Positions 8,001-16,412 of a DNA stretch of 36,480 nt are shown piece after piece. The position numbers and the translations under genes were made by a program. The stretch is from Bacteroidota bacterium (GTDB lineage Bacteria; Bacteroidota; Bacteroidia; Bacteroidales; WCHB1-69): assembly GCA_009786185.1 (NCBI GenBank), contig WQTS01000121.1:1-36480 (forward strand). Direction: 5' to 3'. Under the pieces are notes generated by a model. That model saw only the letters and a program-made list of their open reading frames with translations, was not told where the DNA came from and searched no databases. Position 1 is the first letter of the stretch, and each line of letters starts with the position of its first letter.

Positions 8001-10322
8001 ATGAAACAACGAATTATCTTATTATTCATTCCCTTTTTCCTTTCTGCTTTCTGCTTTCTCCCTTTTGCTTTGCAGGCGCAAACAAAAGCCGACACTATTC
8101 ATGTATCGCATTATAATATCAATCTGGAAATTAGAAACTTTGCACAACAAGAAATTAATGGTTATACCGATGTTAATATTGTAGCAAAAATTGCACCTAT
8201 TCCGGACATCGGTCTAGATTTTTTAGCGTTAACCGTTGATTCTGTAAAAAATGGGAGTAGTTTAATTGCTTTTTCCCATCAAGGACAAAATTTAAGGATA
8301 GATTTACCATTTTCGTTTATAGGACACGAAGAAACTATTCGGATATATTACCGTGGAAAACCTGCCAGAGATCCGCAATGGGGCGGTTTTTATTTCACCT
8401 CCGATTTTGCGTACAACATGGGCGTGGGCATGGGCAGCCTCCCCCACTCTTTCGGGCGCGTTTGGTTTCCGTGTATTGATGATTTTAACGATAAATCCAC
8501 TTACACTTTTAACATTATTACTGACGTTGATAAAAAAGCAATTTGCGGCGGAATATTAGTAGATTCTACAAATTTAGGCGATGCCATGCGTTGGACATGG
8601 GAATTAACCGATCCAATTCCTACCTATTTGGCTTCGGTGGCAGTGGGTAACTATCAGATTTATAAAGATACGGTGCACAGTATATCCGGCGAAGTGTTGC
8701 CTGTTGAAATTTATGCCAATTCCGATGTTATGCCAAGAGTGTCCGGATCGTTTGTAAATCTAAAAACGTTTTTTCATACTTTTGAAAAACGTTGGGGCAC
8801 TTGTCGTTGGCAGCGTATAGGTTATGTTGTAGTGCCTTTCAACGGGGGAGCTATGGAGCACGCCACCAACATTGGTTATCCCCAATTCGCCGTTACCGGA
8901 ACTACCGCTTACGAAAGCCTGATAGCGCACGAATTAGCACACTTTTGGTTTGGAAACCTCATTACCTGTTCCACTTCGCAAAACATGTGGATTAACGAGG
9001 GTTTTGCACGCTACGGAGAATATTTATGCTATGAAATATTAGATCCTACGTTGCAAACCTACAAAACAGAAATAAGGAAATTACACATGGATGTTTTAAA
9101 AAATGCTCACAATAAAGATGGTGGATATTTTGCATTGGATAACATACCACCCCATATAACCTATGGAACAACTACATACGATAAAGGAGGTTTGGTAGCC
9201 TACACTTTGCGTCATTATATGGGCGATGAACTGTATTTTTCTTCTATAAAGCAATTTTTGGATGAAAATAAGTACAAAAATGTAGATTCCGAGGAGTTTT
9301 TCTACAAATTATCACAAATTTCCGGTATGGATTTGCATGATTTCTTTTTGGGCTGGGTACATCAACCCGGGTTTTTAAATTTTAACATTGATTCTGTAAA
9401 ACCGAAAAGCGGAAATATCTATAATGTTGCATTTAAACAAAGATTACATCATGCTCATTATTTTGCAGATAACAACAAAGTTGATGTGGAGTTTGTTTCT
9501 GCTTCCGGTGAAAGACTTCTGATAGAAAGAATACAATTTTCCGGCGAAAGTGAAATTGTGGAAGTTGAAATTCCGTTTGAGCCTGTGTTTTGGGCAGTTG
9601 ACCCAAACGAAAAAATGGGCGATGCTTGCTTCGATGTTACGCAAGCGATTAGCAACACAGGAAGCCCGAATTTGAGCGGAGATCTCTATTTCAGAATTCA
9701 AGTAACTGAAGTTGCCGGAGAGTTCATACTTAGGATAGAACACAATCCCTTTGCTCCAACGCCGGCAAAAAACGAACATCCAAACCTTGTTAAAATCTCT
9801 GAGAAGCATTTTTGGCGTGTGGGTTTTTTGCAATACAATATCATGCAAGCCCAGTATTCTTTTCTTTACGATCCGCTCTACGATAAAGAGCTATTGCAGG
9901 GATATACGAGAGATAATTTAGTGCTGTTGTATAGAAAAGATGCCGCACACGATTGGCAAATGATTCCCACTGTGGTTACCGGAAACAATCAGGCGGGCAG
10001 ATTGACTGCAAATTTTATATTGCCCGGTGAATATACGCTTGGCATTTGCAATAACGTAAACATTAAAGAATGGGAGAAAAATATTGAAATTTACCCCAAC
10101 CCTGTAGCCAATGAGTTACAAGTTATAAGTTACGAGTTACAAATTGAGAATATTGAAATTTATGATGCCTTGGGAAGAACGAGAGGCGTCATTCCGAACG
10201 AAGCACAGCGAAGAGAGGAATCTCATGCTATAGACGTTGCACATTTATCCTCCGGTGCTTACTATCTAAAAATCACCTTCAATAACAAAACATCAACAAC
10301 AAAAAAATTCATCAAATTATGA
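8001..10322 (+). CDS. Secreted M1 family aminopeptidase with T9SS sorting domain
   Basis: A 773-residue protein with a signal peptide (to about residue 27, ...FALQAQ). The N-terminal beta domain is followed by the M1 catalytic domain: exopeptidase motif G283-A-M-E-H287 and zinc site H310-E311-x2-H314-x18-E333 (AHELAHFWFG...NEGF), all with canonical spacing. A beta domain follows, and the C-terminus (from about 690) is a type A T9SS sorting domain: IEIYPNPV, IYDALGR, IDVAHLSSGAYYLKI, KKFIKL. The protein is thus expected at the cell surface or outside, removing N-terminal residues from peptides. Two repeat-derived stretches are coded within the sorting domain. Its TGA stop overlaps the deoC ATG. 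Confidence 0.92.
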   Translation: MKQRIILLFIPFFLSAFCFLPFALQAQTKADTIHVSHYNINLEIRNFAQQEINGYTDVNIVAKIAPIPDIGLDFLALTVDSVKNGSSLIAFSHQGQNLRIDLPFSFIGHEETIRIYYRGKPARDPQWGGFYFTSDFAYNMGVGMGSLPHSFGRVWFPCIDDFNDKSTYTFNIITDVDKKAICGGILVDSTNLGDAMRWTWELTDPIPTYLASVAVGNYQIYKDTVHSISGEVLPVEIYANSDVMPRVSGSFVNLKTFFHTFEKRWGTCRWQRIGYVVVPFNGGAMEHATNIGYPQFAVTGTTAYESLIAHELAHFWFGNLITCSTSQNMWINEGFARYGEYLCYEILDPTLQTYKTEIRKLHMDVLKNAHNKDGGYFALDNIPPHITYGTTTYDKGGLVAYTLRHYMGDELYFSSIKQFLDENKYKNVDSEEFFYKLSQISGMDLHDFFLGWVHQPGFLNFNIDSVKPKSGNIYNVAFKQRLHHAHYFADNNKVDVEFVSASGERLLIERIQFSGESEIVEVEIPFEPVFWAVDPNEKMGDACFDVTQAISNTGSPNLSGDLYFRIQVTEVAGEFILRIEHNPFAPTPAKNEHPNLVKISEKHFWRVGFLQYNIMQAQYSFLYDPLYDKELLQGYTRDNLVLLYRKDAAHDWQMIPTVVTGNNQAGRLTANFILPGEYTLGICNNVNIKEWEKNIEIYPNPVANELQVISYELQIENIEIYDALGRTRGVIPNEAQRREESHAIDVAHLSSGAYYLKITFNNKTSTTKKFIKL
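8040..8060 (+). repeat. Heptanucleotide tandem repeat in signal-peptide codons
   Basis: CTTTCTG-CTTTCTG-CTTTCTC, three units with one mismatch, inside codons 14-20 of the M1 peptidase. The unit length is not a multiple of three, so gain or loss of one unit would shift the frame. Confidence 0.6.
10113..10142 (+). repeat. 21-base direct repeat within the T9SS sorting domain
   Basis: GAGTTACAA occurs at 10113-10121 and again at 10134-10142, with related bases between, giving a 21-base period that codes for ELQVISY followed by ELQIENI. Such 'gagttacaa' repeats are more familiar from intergenic sequence. Confidence 0.5.
10187..10224 (+). repeat. Dispersed intergenic-type repeat coded in-frame
   Basis: CGTCATTCCGAACGAAGCAC, then AGCGAAGAGAGGAATCTC, resembles a repeat dispersed between genes in many bacterial genomes. 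Here it is translated as VIPNEAQRREES in the loop after IYDALGR of the M1 peptidase sorting domain, where related sorting domains usually have a short variable stretch. The reading frame stays open. Confidence 0.6.
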
Positions 10323-11143
10323 TAACACTTCCTAATTATTCTTATTCGCTAAGCGAAGTACAGGCTCGCATTGAGGAGATAAAAAAGCAACCGTTGGAGA
10401 ATTTTTCTTCGGAGAAAGAGGCGATCCGGTTTGCGTTGCATTGTATCGATTTAACCACTTTAGAAGGCAATGACAATACGAAGAAAATTGAATTGCTGTG
10501 CGAAAATGCCATGCGCTATCAAACAGCTGCCGTGTGTGTGTATCCTGTTTTTATACATCAGGCGAAACAGTTGCTGAAAAATACGTCCATAAAAGTAGCT
10601 TCGGTAGCCGGCGCTTTTCCTCACGGGCAGTTGCCCATAGAACTTAAAGTAGCAGAAGTGGAGTACGCAGTAGCACAAGGAGCGGATGAAATCGACATGG
10701 TAATTTCGAGAGGTTTATTTTTGGAAGAAAAATACGAAACCGTTTTTAATGAAATTGTAGCAATAAAAAAAGCATGTCAACAAGCACATCTAAAAGTAAT
10801 TTTGGAAACAGGCGAACTCATTGAGCCTGACTCGGTTTACAAAGCTTCCATGCTGGCAATGCGCGCCGGAGCAGATTTTATAAAAACATCTACCGGAAAA
10901 ATTGCAACAAATGCCACACCTGAGGCTTTTTTGGTGATGTTAGATGCTATTTGTCAGTTTTATAATGAAACGAAGAAAAAAATTGGTATCAAACCGGCAG
11001 GAGGAATTACAGATGTTAGTACTACATTACTGTATTTGAATTTATTAGAAAAAGCATTAAATACCAATTGGTTATCTAATACTTTTTTAAGAATTGGCGC
11101 CAGCCGTTTAGCTGTTCAATTGTATAATTTTGTAGAATTTTAG
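10319..11143 (+). CDS. deoC: Deoxyribose-phosphate aldolase
   Basis: A 274-residue class I aldolase that cleaves 2-deoxyribose-5-phosphate to glyceraldehyde-3-phosphate and acetaldehyde in deoxynucleoside catabolism. The Schiff-base lysine is K189 in DFIKTSTGK, the supporting lysine is K225 in GIKPAGG, and the acid D126 lies in EIDMVI; all three are where DeoC needs them. Other conserved pieces are VCVYPVFI, VASVAGAFPHG and ILETGEL. The ATG overlaps the preceding TGA as ATGA, which indicates translational coupling to the M1 peptidase gene, an odd partner for a cytosolic enzyme. Confidence 0.94.
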   Translation: MITLPNYSYSLSEVQARIEEIKKQPLENFSSEKEAIRFALHCIDLTTLEGNDNTKKIELLCENAMRYQTAAVCVYPVFIHQAKQLLKNTSIKVASVAGAFPHGQLPIELKVAEVEYAVAQGADEIDMVISRGLFLEEKYETVFNEIVAIKKACQQAHLKVILETGELIEPDSVYKASMLAMRAGADFIKTSTGKIATNATPEAFLVMLDAICQFYNETKKKIGIKPAGGITDVSTTLLYLNLLEKALNTNWLSNTFLRIGASRLAVQLYNFVEF

Positions 11144-11182
11144 AAAAAAAACATACAGATTAATGTAAATCAAAGAAATGTG

Positions 11183-11190
11183 TATCTTTG
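11183..11190 (+). promoter_or_regulatory. Promoter -7 element for the HU gene
   Basis: TATCTTTG followed by CCG matches TAnnTTTG exactly, about 55 bases before the HU start. The start of transcription would be near 11197. No clear -33 element. Confidence 0.55.
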
Positions 11191-11244
11191 CCGCCGTTTA
11201 ACTTATTAATTAAAACATTGTTTAACTTATAAAAATTTAAAATC

Positions 11245-11526
11245 ATGACAAAAGCAGAAATCGTTTCCGAAATTTCCAACAAAACAGGTCTTGAAAAACA
11301 AGCTGTTCAAACGATTGTTGAAACCTTTATGACTTCAGTAAAAGGCGCATTAGCGAAAAATGAAAACGTTTATTTGAGAGGCTTTGGTAGTTTCATCGTG
11401 AAACAAAGAGCTCAAAAAACCGCTCGCAACATTTCAAAGAAGACAACTATCGTTATCCCAGCTCATAAAATTCCGGCATTCAAACCTTGCAAAACTTTTG
11501 TGAACGCTGTTAAAAAAATTAAATAA
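11245..11526 (+). CDS. HU family DNA-binding protein
   Basis: A 93-residue histone-like protein, with the HU/IHF fold: N-terminal helices (MTKAEIVSEISNKTGLEKQAVQTIVETFM), the GFGSF turn (residues 47-51, LRGFGSFIV), a basic beta-arm (KQRAQKTARNISKKTTIVIPAHKIPAFKP) and the terminal helix. The arm proline lies in VIPAHKIPAF. It binds and bends DNA without strict sequence demand and dimerises. It is followed 20 bases on by the mS38-like peptide gene and probably shares its transcript, ending at the terminator at 11660-11707. IHF cannot be excluded by sequence alone. Confidence 0.93.
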   Translation: MTKAEIVSEISNKTGLEKQAVQTIVETFMTSVKGALAKNENVYLRGFGSFIVKQRAQKTARNISKKTTIVIPAHKIPAFKPCKTFVNAVKKIK

Positions 11527-11546
11527 TCTATTAAAACTCAACTATT

Positions 11547-11636
11547 ATGCCAAGTGGTAAAAAAAGAAAAAGACACAAAATGTCAACTCATAAGAGGAAA
11601 AAACGTCTAAGAAAAAACAGACATAAGAAGAAATAG
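11547..11636 (+). CDS. mS38-like small basic peptide (AURKAIP1/COX24 domain)
   Basis: A 29-residue peptide, MPSGKKRKRHKMSTHKRKKR then LRKNRHKKK, made almost wholly of Lys, Arg, His and a few Ser/Thr. The pattern 'KRKRHKM..HKRKKRLRKNRHKK' is that of the AURKAIP1/COX24 domain, known from mitochondrial small-subunit protein mS38 and from short Bacteroidota proteins. A ribosomal location is inferred from that relation and from its composition. It sits between HU and the terminator. The gene is easily missed because of its size. Confidence 0.85.
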   Translation: MPSGKKRKRHKMSTHKRKKRLRKNRHKKK

Positions 11637-11659
11637 TGTTTTTCTTTAACCAAAATCAT

Positions 11660-11707
11660 GAAAACTAAATACGGCGTTACATACGCTCTATTTAGTTTTC
11701 TTTTTTT
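11660..11707 (+). terminator. Intrinsic terminator after HU and mS38-like genes
   Basis: A perfect 12-base stem, GAAAACTAAATA (11660-11671) pairing with TATTTAGTTTTC (11689-11700), topped by a second small stem GCGT/ACGC (11674-11677 with 11683-11686), and followed by seven T (11701-11707). It ends five bases before the rng ATG at 11713. Confidence 0.85.
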
Positions 11708-11712
11708 ATCAA

Positions 11713-13290
11713 ATGAAGACTGAAGAAACTCCAAAAATCTCAAAAGAATTAGTAATTACCTCCCGTGAAACGGAGGTGCAAATTGCTTTGTTGGAAGACA
11801 AAAAGCTCATGGAGATCCATCGTGAGAAAAAAATTGAAGAATGTGCGGTGGGTGACATCTATTTTGCAAGAGTAAAAAGAATAAATACCGGGCTGAATGC
11901 CGCATTTATAAATATTGGCGACGATAAAGACGCTTTTCTTCATTATTTAGATTTAGGATTGTATGCTCGTTCGTTGAATGAGTTTGTGAATCAAGTTATT
12001 CACAATCGTAAAAGAAGTATTGCCAATACTGCGGTGAAAACCGAAATAGAAAAAGCCGGAGAAATTGGCACTATTATTCAAGCTGGGCAATCTATTTTGG
12101 TTCAAGTTGCCAAAGAGCCTATCTCCACTAAAGGCGCACGGCTCACCTCTGAAATCTCTTTAGCCGGAAGGTTTTTAGTTTTGGTGCCTTTCATGAACAA
12201 AATCACGGTTTCTCAAAAAATAAAAAACGGTGAAGAACGAAACCGGCTCAGAAAAATCGTACAATCCATTTGTCCAAAGCGCTTTGGAATCATTATAAGA
12301 ACAGTAGCAAAAGGCAAAAATGTAGAAGAGTTAACCGCAGATTTGAATTCGTTATTGGAAAAATGGAAATCAATTGTAGCGAAATTGCCTCAAGCCAAGC
12401 CTCCTGTTAAAATTGCTTCGGAAGAAGACAAAATGACTTCCATTATTCGCGATGTGCTGGATGATTCTTTTGAAGCCGTGCATGTGGACAATAAAGAATT
12501 GTATCAGGAAGTAAAAACGTATCTTACAGCACATATCCCTGAAAAAAAGGATATTGTAAAATTATACAAAGGACAAAAACCGCTCTTTGAGGAAATGAAT
12601 ATTGCTTTACAAATAAAAAGTTCATTTGGAAAGGTAGTCATTTTAAAACAAGGCGTTTATCTTGTAATTGAACACACGGAAGCGATGCATGTGATTGATG
12701 TAAACAGCGGTAACCGAATTAAAACGGGCAATTCGGAAGAAAATGCATTGCGTGTGAATTTAGATGCTGCTGTTGAAATAGCGCGTCAACTCCGGCTGAG
12801 AGACATGGGCGGCATCATTAGCATTGATTTTATTGATCTTGCCAGGTCTGCAAACAGAACGGTACTGTACAGAACTTTGCAAGAATTAATGAGGAACGAT
12901 AAAGCCAAACACACCATTTTACCGGTGAATAAGTTTGGCGTAGTGCAAATTACGCGTCAGCGGGTGCGGGAAGCCACCATTATTGAAACTGCAGAGCTTT
13001 GCCCTACCTGCAATGGAACGGGAAAGATAAAATCGGCGCTCCTCATTCAAGAAGACATAGAGAATATGATTGAATACCTGATAAGCAAACAGCTTGAAAA
13101 AGGATTTTACTTGGCAGTACATCCTTTTATTCATGCATATCTTACCAAAGGATTTTTCTCAAAACAATGGCATTGGTTCTTACGTTTTCATCGTTGGATT
13201 CAGATCATAGCAAGACCTGATTTTGCTGTTGTTGAATTTAAGTTTTATAATAAAAATAACGATCAGATTATATTTGGGAATAAAGTCTAA
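11713..13290 (+). CDS. rng: Ribonuclease G (RNase E/G family)
   Basis: A 525-residue endoribonuclease of RNA processing and decay. An S1-like domain lies early (GDIYFARVKRINTGLNAAFINIG...DAFLHYLDL). The catalytic aspartates are D329 (HVIDVNSGNR) and D372 (ISIDFIDLA), 43 residues apart as in RNase E. The zinc-link motif C430-P-T-C433 (LCPTCNGTGKI) stabilises the dimer. The C-terminal degradosome scaffold of RNase E is absent, which fits RNase G. The start at 11713 is supported by the conserved VQIALLEDKKLMEIHREK near the N-terminus, even though it falls only five bases beyond a strong terminator. Confidence 0.93.
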   Translation: MKTEETPKISKELVITSRETEVQIALLEDKKLMEIHREKKIEECAVGDIYFARVKRINTGLNAAFINIGDDKDAFLHYLDLGLYARSLNEFVNQVIHNRKRSIANTAVKTEIEKAGEIGTIIQAGQSILVQVAKEPISTKGARLTSEISLAGRFLVLVPFMNKITVSQKIKNGEERNRLRKIVQSICPKRFGIIIRTVAKGKNVEELTADLNSLLEKWKSIVAKLPQAKPPVKIASEEDKMTSIIRDVLDDSFEAVHVDNKELYQEVKTYLTAHIPEKKDIVKLYKGQKPLFEEMNIALQIKSSFGKVVILKQGVYLVIEHTEAMHVIDVNSGNRIKTGNSEENALRVNLDAAVEIARQLRLRDMGGIISIDFIDLARSANRTVLYRTLQELMRNDKAKHTILPVNKFGVVQITRQRVREATIIETAELCPTCNGTGKIKSALLIQEDIENMIEYLISKQLEKGFYLAVHPFIHAYLTKGFFSKQWHWFLRFHRWIQIIARPDFAVVEFKFYNKNNDQIIFGNKV

Positions 13291-13317
13291 AATATCAATT
13301 CCAAGAGTCTGCGGCTT

Positions 13318-13325
13318 TAGTTTTG
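13318..13325 (+). promoter_or_regulatory. Possible promoter -7 element for the RND gene
   Basis: TAGTTTTG matches TAnnTTTG and lies 20 bases ahead of the ATG at 13345, in the 54-base gap after rng. With one short match and no -33 element, chance is possible. Confidence 0.35.
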
Positions 13326-13344
13326 TCATATAAATTTTGCTATT

Positions 13345-16300
13345 ATGTCCCTCTCATCCATCTCCATCAAAAGACCCGTTTTAGCCATTGTAATGAACCT
13401 GTTTTTCGTTATTATAGGCGTTATCGGGTTCATGTACCTTGGTGTACGCGATTATCCCAGCGTGGATCCGCCGATTATTACAGTTTCAACCACATTTATT
13501 GGTGCTAGTGCCGATGTTATTGAAACACAGATTACTGAACCATTAGAATCTGCCATAAACGGTATTCCTGGCATCCGCTCCATGTCGAGCAGCAGCCGTG
13601 ATGGGCGCAGTAATATCACCGTTGAATTTGAATTGGAAATTCCGATGGAAACTGCCGCCAACGATGTGCGTGACAAGGTATCCGGAGCCATGCGCATGCT
13701 GCCTAATGAGGTTGACCCGCCGGTAGTGGAAAAAGCAGATGCCGATGCACAGCCCATTTTCGGATTGAGCTTAAGCAGCGATGTATTTTCCATTATTGAC
13801 GTAAGCGCTTATGCCGACGCAGACGTAAAGGAGCGCTTGCAAACCATACCGGGCGTAAGCTCAGTTCAAATTTGGGGAGAGCGAAAATTAGCCATCAGAC
13901 TGCAAATGGACCCGATGTTGTTGGCAGCTTATCAACTCACTCCCAGCGATGTAAGCGCTGCAATTGCACGCGAAAACGTAGAACTGCCCTCCGGAAGAAT
14001 CGAAGGCGTTAACACCGAACTGACTGTGCGTACTATGGGACGTTTGCAAACACTTGAAGATTTCAATAATCTGGTTATTTCCCAGACGAGCACTCGCGTG
14101 GTCAGATTCCGCGACATCGGTACCGCTGTAATTGATGCTGAAAATTTACGATCTATCTTAAAAAGAGACGGAAAAGTGATGGTAAACTGCATCATTATTC
14201 CGCAACCCGGCTCCAACTACATAGACATTGTTGACCGCGTAAGAGCAGCGCTGCCCGATATTGAACGCAACCTACCCGCCGGAATAGATGCAAAAATCAC
14301 CTTCGACGATACCATTTATATTCGAAATGCGATTAGTGAAGTACGTCAAACTATTGTCATTGCATTTTGTTTGGTGGTGCTTATCATCTTCCTCTTTTTG
14401 CGAGATTGGCGCACCACTTTGATTCCGGTTTTAACTATTCCTATTTCACTTATTGGTACATTTTTTATTATGTACATTTTAGGCTTCTCTATCAATATTT
14501 TAACCCTATTGGCAATTGTGCTCTCCATTGCATTAGTGGTAGATGACGGGATCGTGGTGATGGAAAATATCTACCAGAAAATAGAATCGGGTTTATCGCC
14601 GGTACAAGCTTCATTTAAAGGCTCTAAAGAGATTTTTTTTGCTGTAATTTCGACCACTATTGCATTGGTAGCCGTATTTATCCCAATTGTCTTTCTACAA
14701 GGAATGACAGGACGATTATTTCGCGAATTTAGCTTGGTAATCGCCTGTGCTGTTTCTATTTCCTCGTTTGTAGCTCTTAGTTTGGCACCGATGCTATGTA
14801 GCCGTATCTTAAAGAAACGTGAAAAAGAAACATGGCTGTTTCGCGTTACGGAACCTTTTTTTGTATGGCTTAATAACACGTATCAAAAAGGTTTAACAGG
14901 CTTTCTTAAAGTACGTTGGATTGCACCCGTTTTCCTGCTCATTGCGTTGGTATATTCCGTGTTTTTATGGATAAAAATGCCTTCCGAAATGGCGCCCATT
15001 GAAGACCGTTCGTGGTTGCGCGTCTCGTCCACCGCGCCGGAAGGAACATCGTTTCAATATATGGATAATTATACCACAGAACTAAGCGAATATCTTAAAG
15101 AATCAATTCCCGAAGCAGAGATGATATTTTCAGTAATTGGTCGCGGAGGCGTTAATTCATCCTTTTCGAATGTTATTTTAAAAGATCCGAGTGAACGAAA
15201 ACGCACGCAACAAGAAATTTGGGAAGAAATGGGACCGAGATTGCGTCAATTTACAGGTGCAAGAACCATTATGACGCAACGGCAAACTTTTGGAGGACGT
15301 CGTGGCGGAATGCCGGTGGAATACGTAATTCAAGCAAAAAACTTAGATGATTTAAAATTGGTATTGCCCGTTTTCATGGATAAAGTATCGCAAAGCCCAG
15401 CTTTTTCAGCTTTCGATGTAAATTTAAGATTCACAAAACCGGAGCTTACCATTCGTATTAATCGCGATAAAGCTGCCTTGCTGGGCATTTCGGTACAAGA
15501 TATTTCGCGGACTTTGCAACTCACAATGAGCGAGCAACGTATTGGTTATTACGTACTCAATGGCAAGCAATACCAAATTATCAGCCAATTCCCTCAAGAG
15601 CACCGCAGCAAACCCTCCGATTTGGAAAATATTTATGTACGCAGCAGAAGTGGAACGCTTATTGGGTTAAACAATTTGGTGGAGCTCAGCGAAAACTCTA
15701 CACCTCCACAACTTTTCCGTTATGATCGCTTTGTAGCGGCAACCGTTTCCGCCAATCCGGCAAAAGGCTACACTTTAGGGCAAGGTATTGCAGAAATGGA
15801 CAGAATTGCCGCCGAAACATTAGATGATGATTTCAGAACCACTTTGTCGGGCAGTTCTAAAGATTTTGTGGAAAGTTCTTCCAGTTTATTATTCTCTTTC
15901 TTTTTAGCACTAATTTTCATCTATTTAGCACTTTCCGCTAATTTTGAAAGTTTCCGCGATCCATTCATCATCATGCTCACCGTTCCTTTAGCGTTAATGG
16001 GCGCCCTACTCTCTCTCAACGCTTTTGACCAAACCATGAACATTTTTAGCCAAATTGCTATGATCATGCTGATTGGATTGGTTACCAAAAACGGTATTTT
16101 AATTGTAGAATTTGCCAACCAGAAGAAACGTGCCGGAATCCCTTTCAAACAAGCTATTTACGACGCTGCTGTATCACGTTTTCGCCCCATATTAATGACC
16201 AGCTTATCCACTGTACTTGGTATTTTGCCTATGGCATTGGCTACCGGTGCAGGCTCCGAAAGCCGTATCGCAATGGGAGTTGCCGTGGTGGGCGGCATGT

Positions 16301-16404
16301 TATTCGCCACGATATTAACATTGTTTATTATTCCAGCGATTTATACTTATTTGTCTTCTAAGAAAGTGGTGGAGGTTGAAGAGGAGGAAGAGATAGCTAA
16401 ATGA
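13345..16404 (+). CDS. RND family efflux permease (AcrB/MexF-like)
   Basis: A 1019-residue inner-membrane transporter of the hydrophobe/amphiphile efflux class, expelling drugs or other amphiphiles by proton antiport. It starts MSLSSISIKRPVLAIVMNL, with TM1, then periplasmic porter domain 1 (IPGIRSMSSSSRDGRSNITVEF), the TM2-7 block with proton-relay D400-D401 (LVVDDGIVVMENI), a second porter domain, and the TM8-12 block with K915 in VTKNGILIVEFAN. The length fits the family. Neither a periplasmic adaptor nor an outer-membrane channel gene is adjacent, so its partners must be elsewhere. Confidence 0.93.
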   Translation: MSLSSISIKRPVLAIVMNLFFVIIGVIGFMYLGVRDYPSVDPPIITVSTTFIGASADVIETQITEPLESAINGIPGIRSMSSSSRDGRSNITVEFELEIPMETAANDVRDKVSGAMRMLPNEVDPPVVEKADADAQPIFGLSLSSDVFSIIDVSAYADADVKERLQTIPGVSSVQIWGERKLAIRLQMDPMLLAAYQLTPSDVSAAIARENVELPSGRIEGVNTELTVRTMGRLQTLEDFNNLVISQTSTRVVRFRDIGTAVIDAENLRSILKRDGKVMVNCIIIPQPGSNYIDIVDRVRAALPDIERNLPAGIDAKITFDDTIYIRNAISEVRQTIVIAFCLVVLIIFLFLRDWRTTLIPVLTIPISLIGTFFIMYILGFSINILTLLAIVLSIALVVDDGIVVMENIYQKIESGLSPVQASFKGSKEIFFAVISTTIALVAVFIPIVFLQGMTGRLFREFSLVIACAVSISSFVALSLAPMLCSRILKKREKETWLFRVTEPFFVWLNNTYQKGLTGFLKVRWIAPVFLLIALVYSVFLWIKMPSEMAPIEDRSWLRVSSTAPEGTSFQYMDNYTTELSEYLKESIPEAEMIFSVIGRGGVNSSFSNVILKDPSERKRTQQEIWEEMGPRLRQFTGARTIMTQRQTFGGRRGGMPVEYVIQAKNLDDLKLVLPVFMDKVSQSPAFSAFDVNLRFTKPELTIRINRDKAALLGISVQDISRTLQLTMSEQRIGYYVLNGKQYQIISQFPQEHRSKPSDLENIYVRSRSGTLIGLNNLVELSENSTPPQLFRYDRFVAATVSANPAKGYTLGQGIAEMDRIAAETLDDDFRTTLSGSSKDFVESSSSLLFSFFLALIFIYLALSANFESFRDPFIIMLTVPLALMGALLSLNAFDQTMNIFSQIAMIMLIGLVTKNGILIVEFANQKKRAGIPFKQAIYDAAVSRFRPILMTSLSTVLGILPMALATGAGSESRIAMGVAVVGGMLFATILTLFIIPAIYTYLSSKKVVEVEEEEEIAK

Positions 16405-16412
16405 TTATAATA

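Noticed and set aside
14571..14879. A 102-residue open frame opposite the RND gene
   Set aside because: Shadow frame of the RND coding sequence, with no recognisable motif or start signal. Other minus-strand frames in the RND gene are alike.
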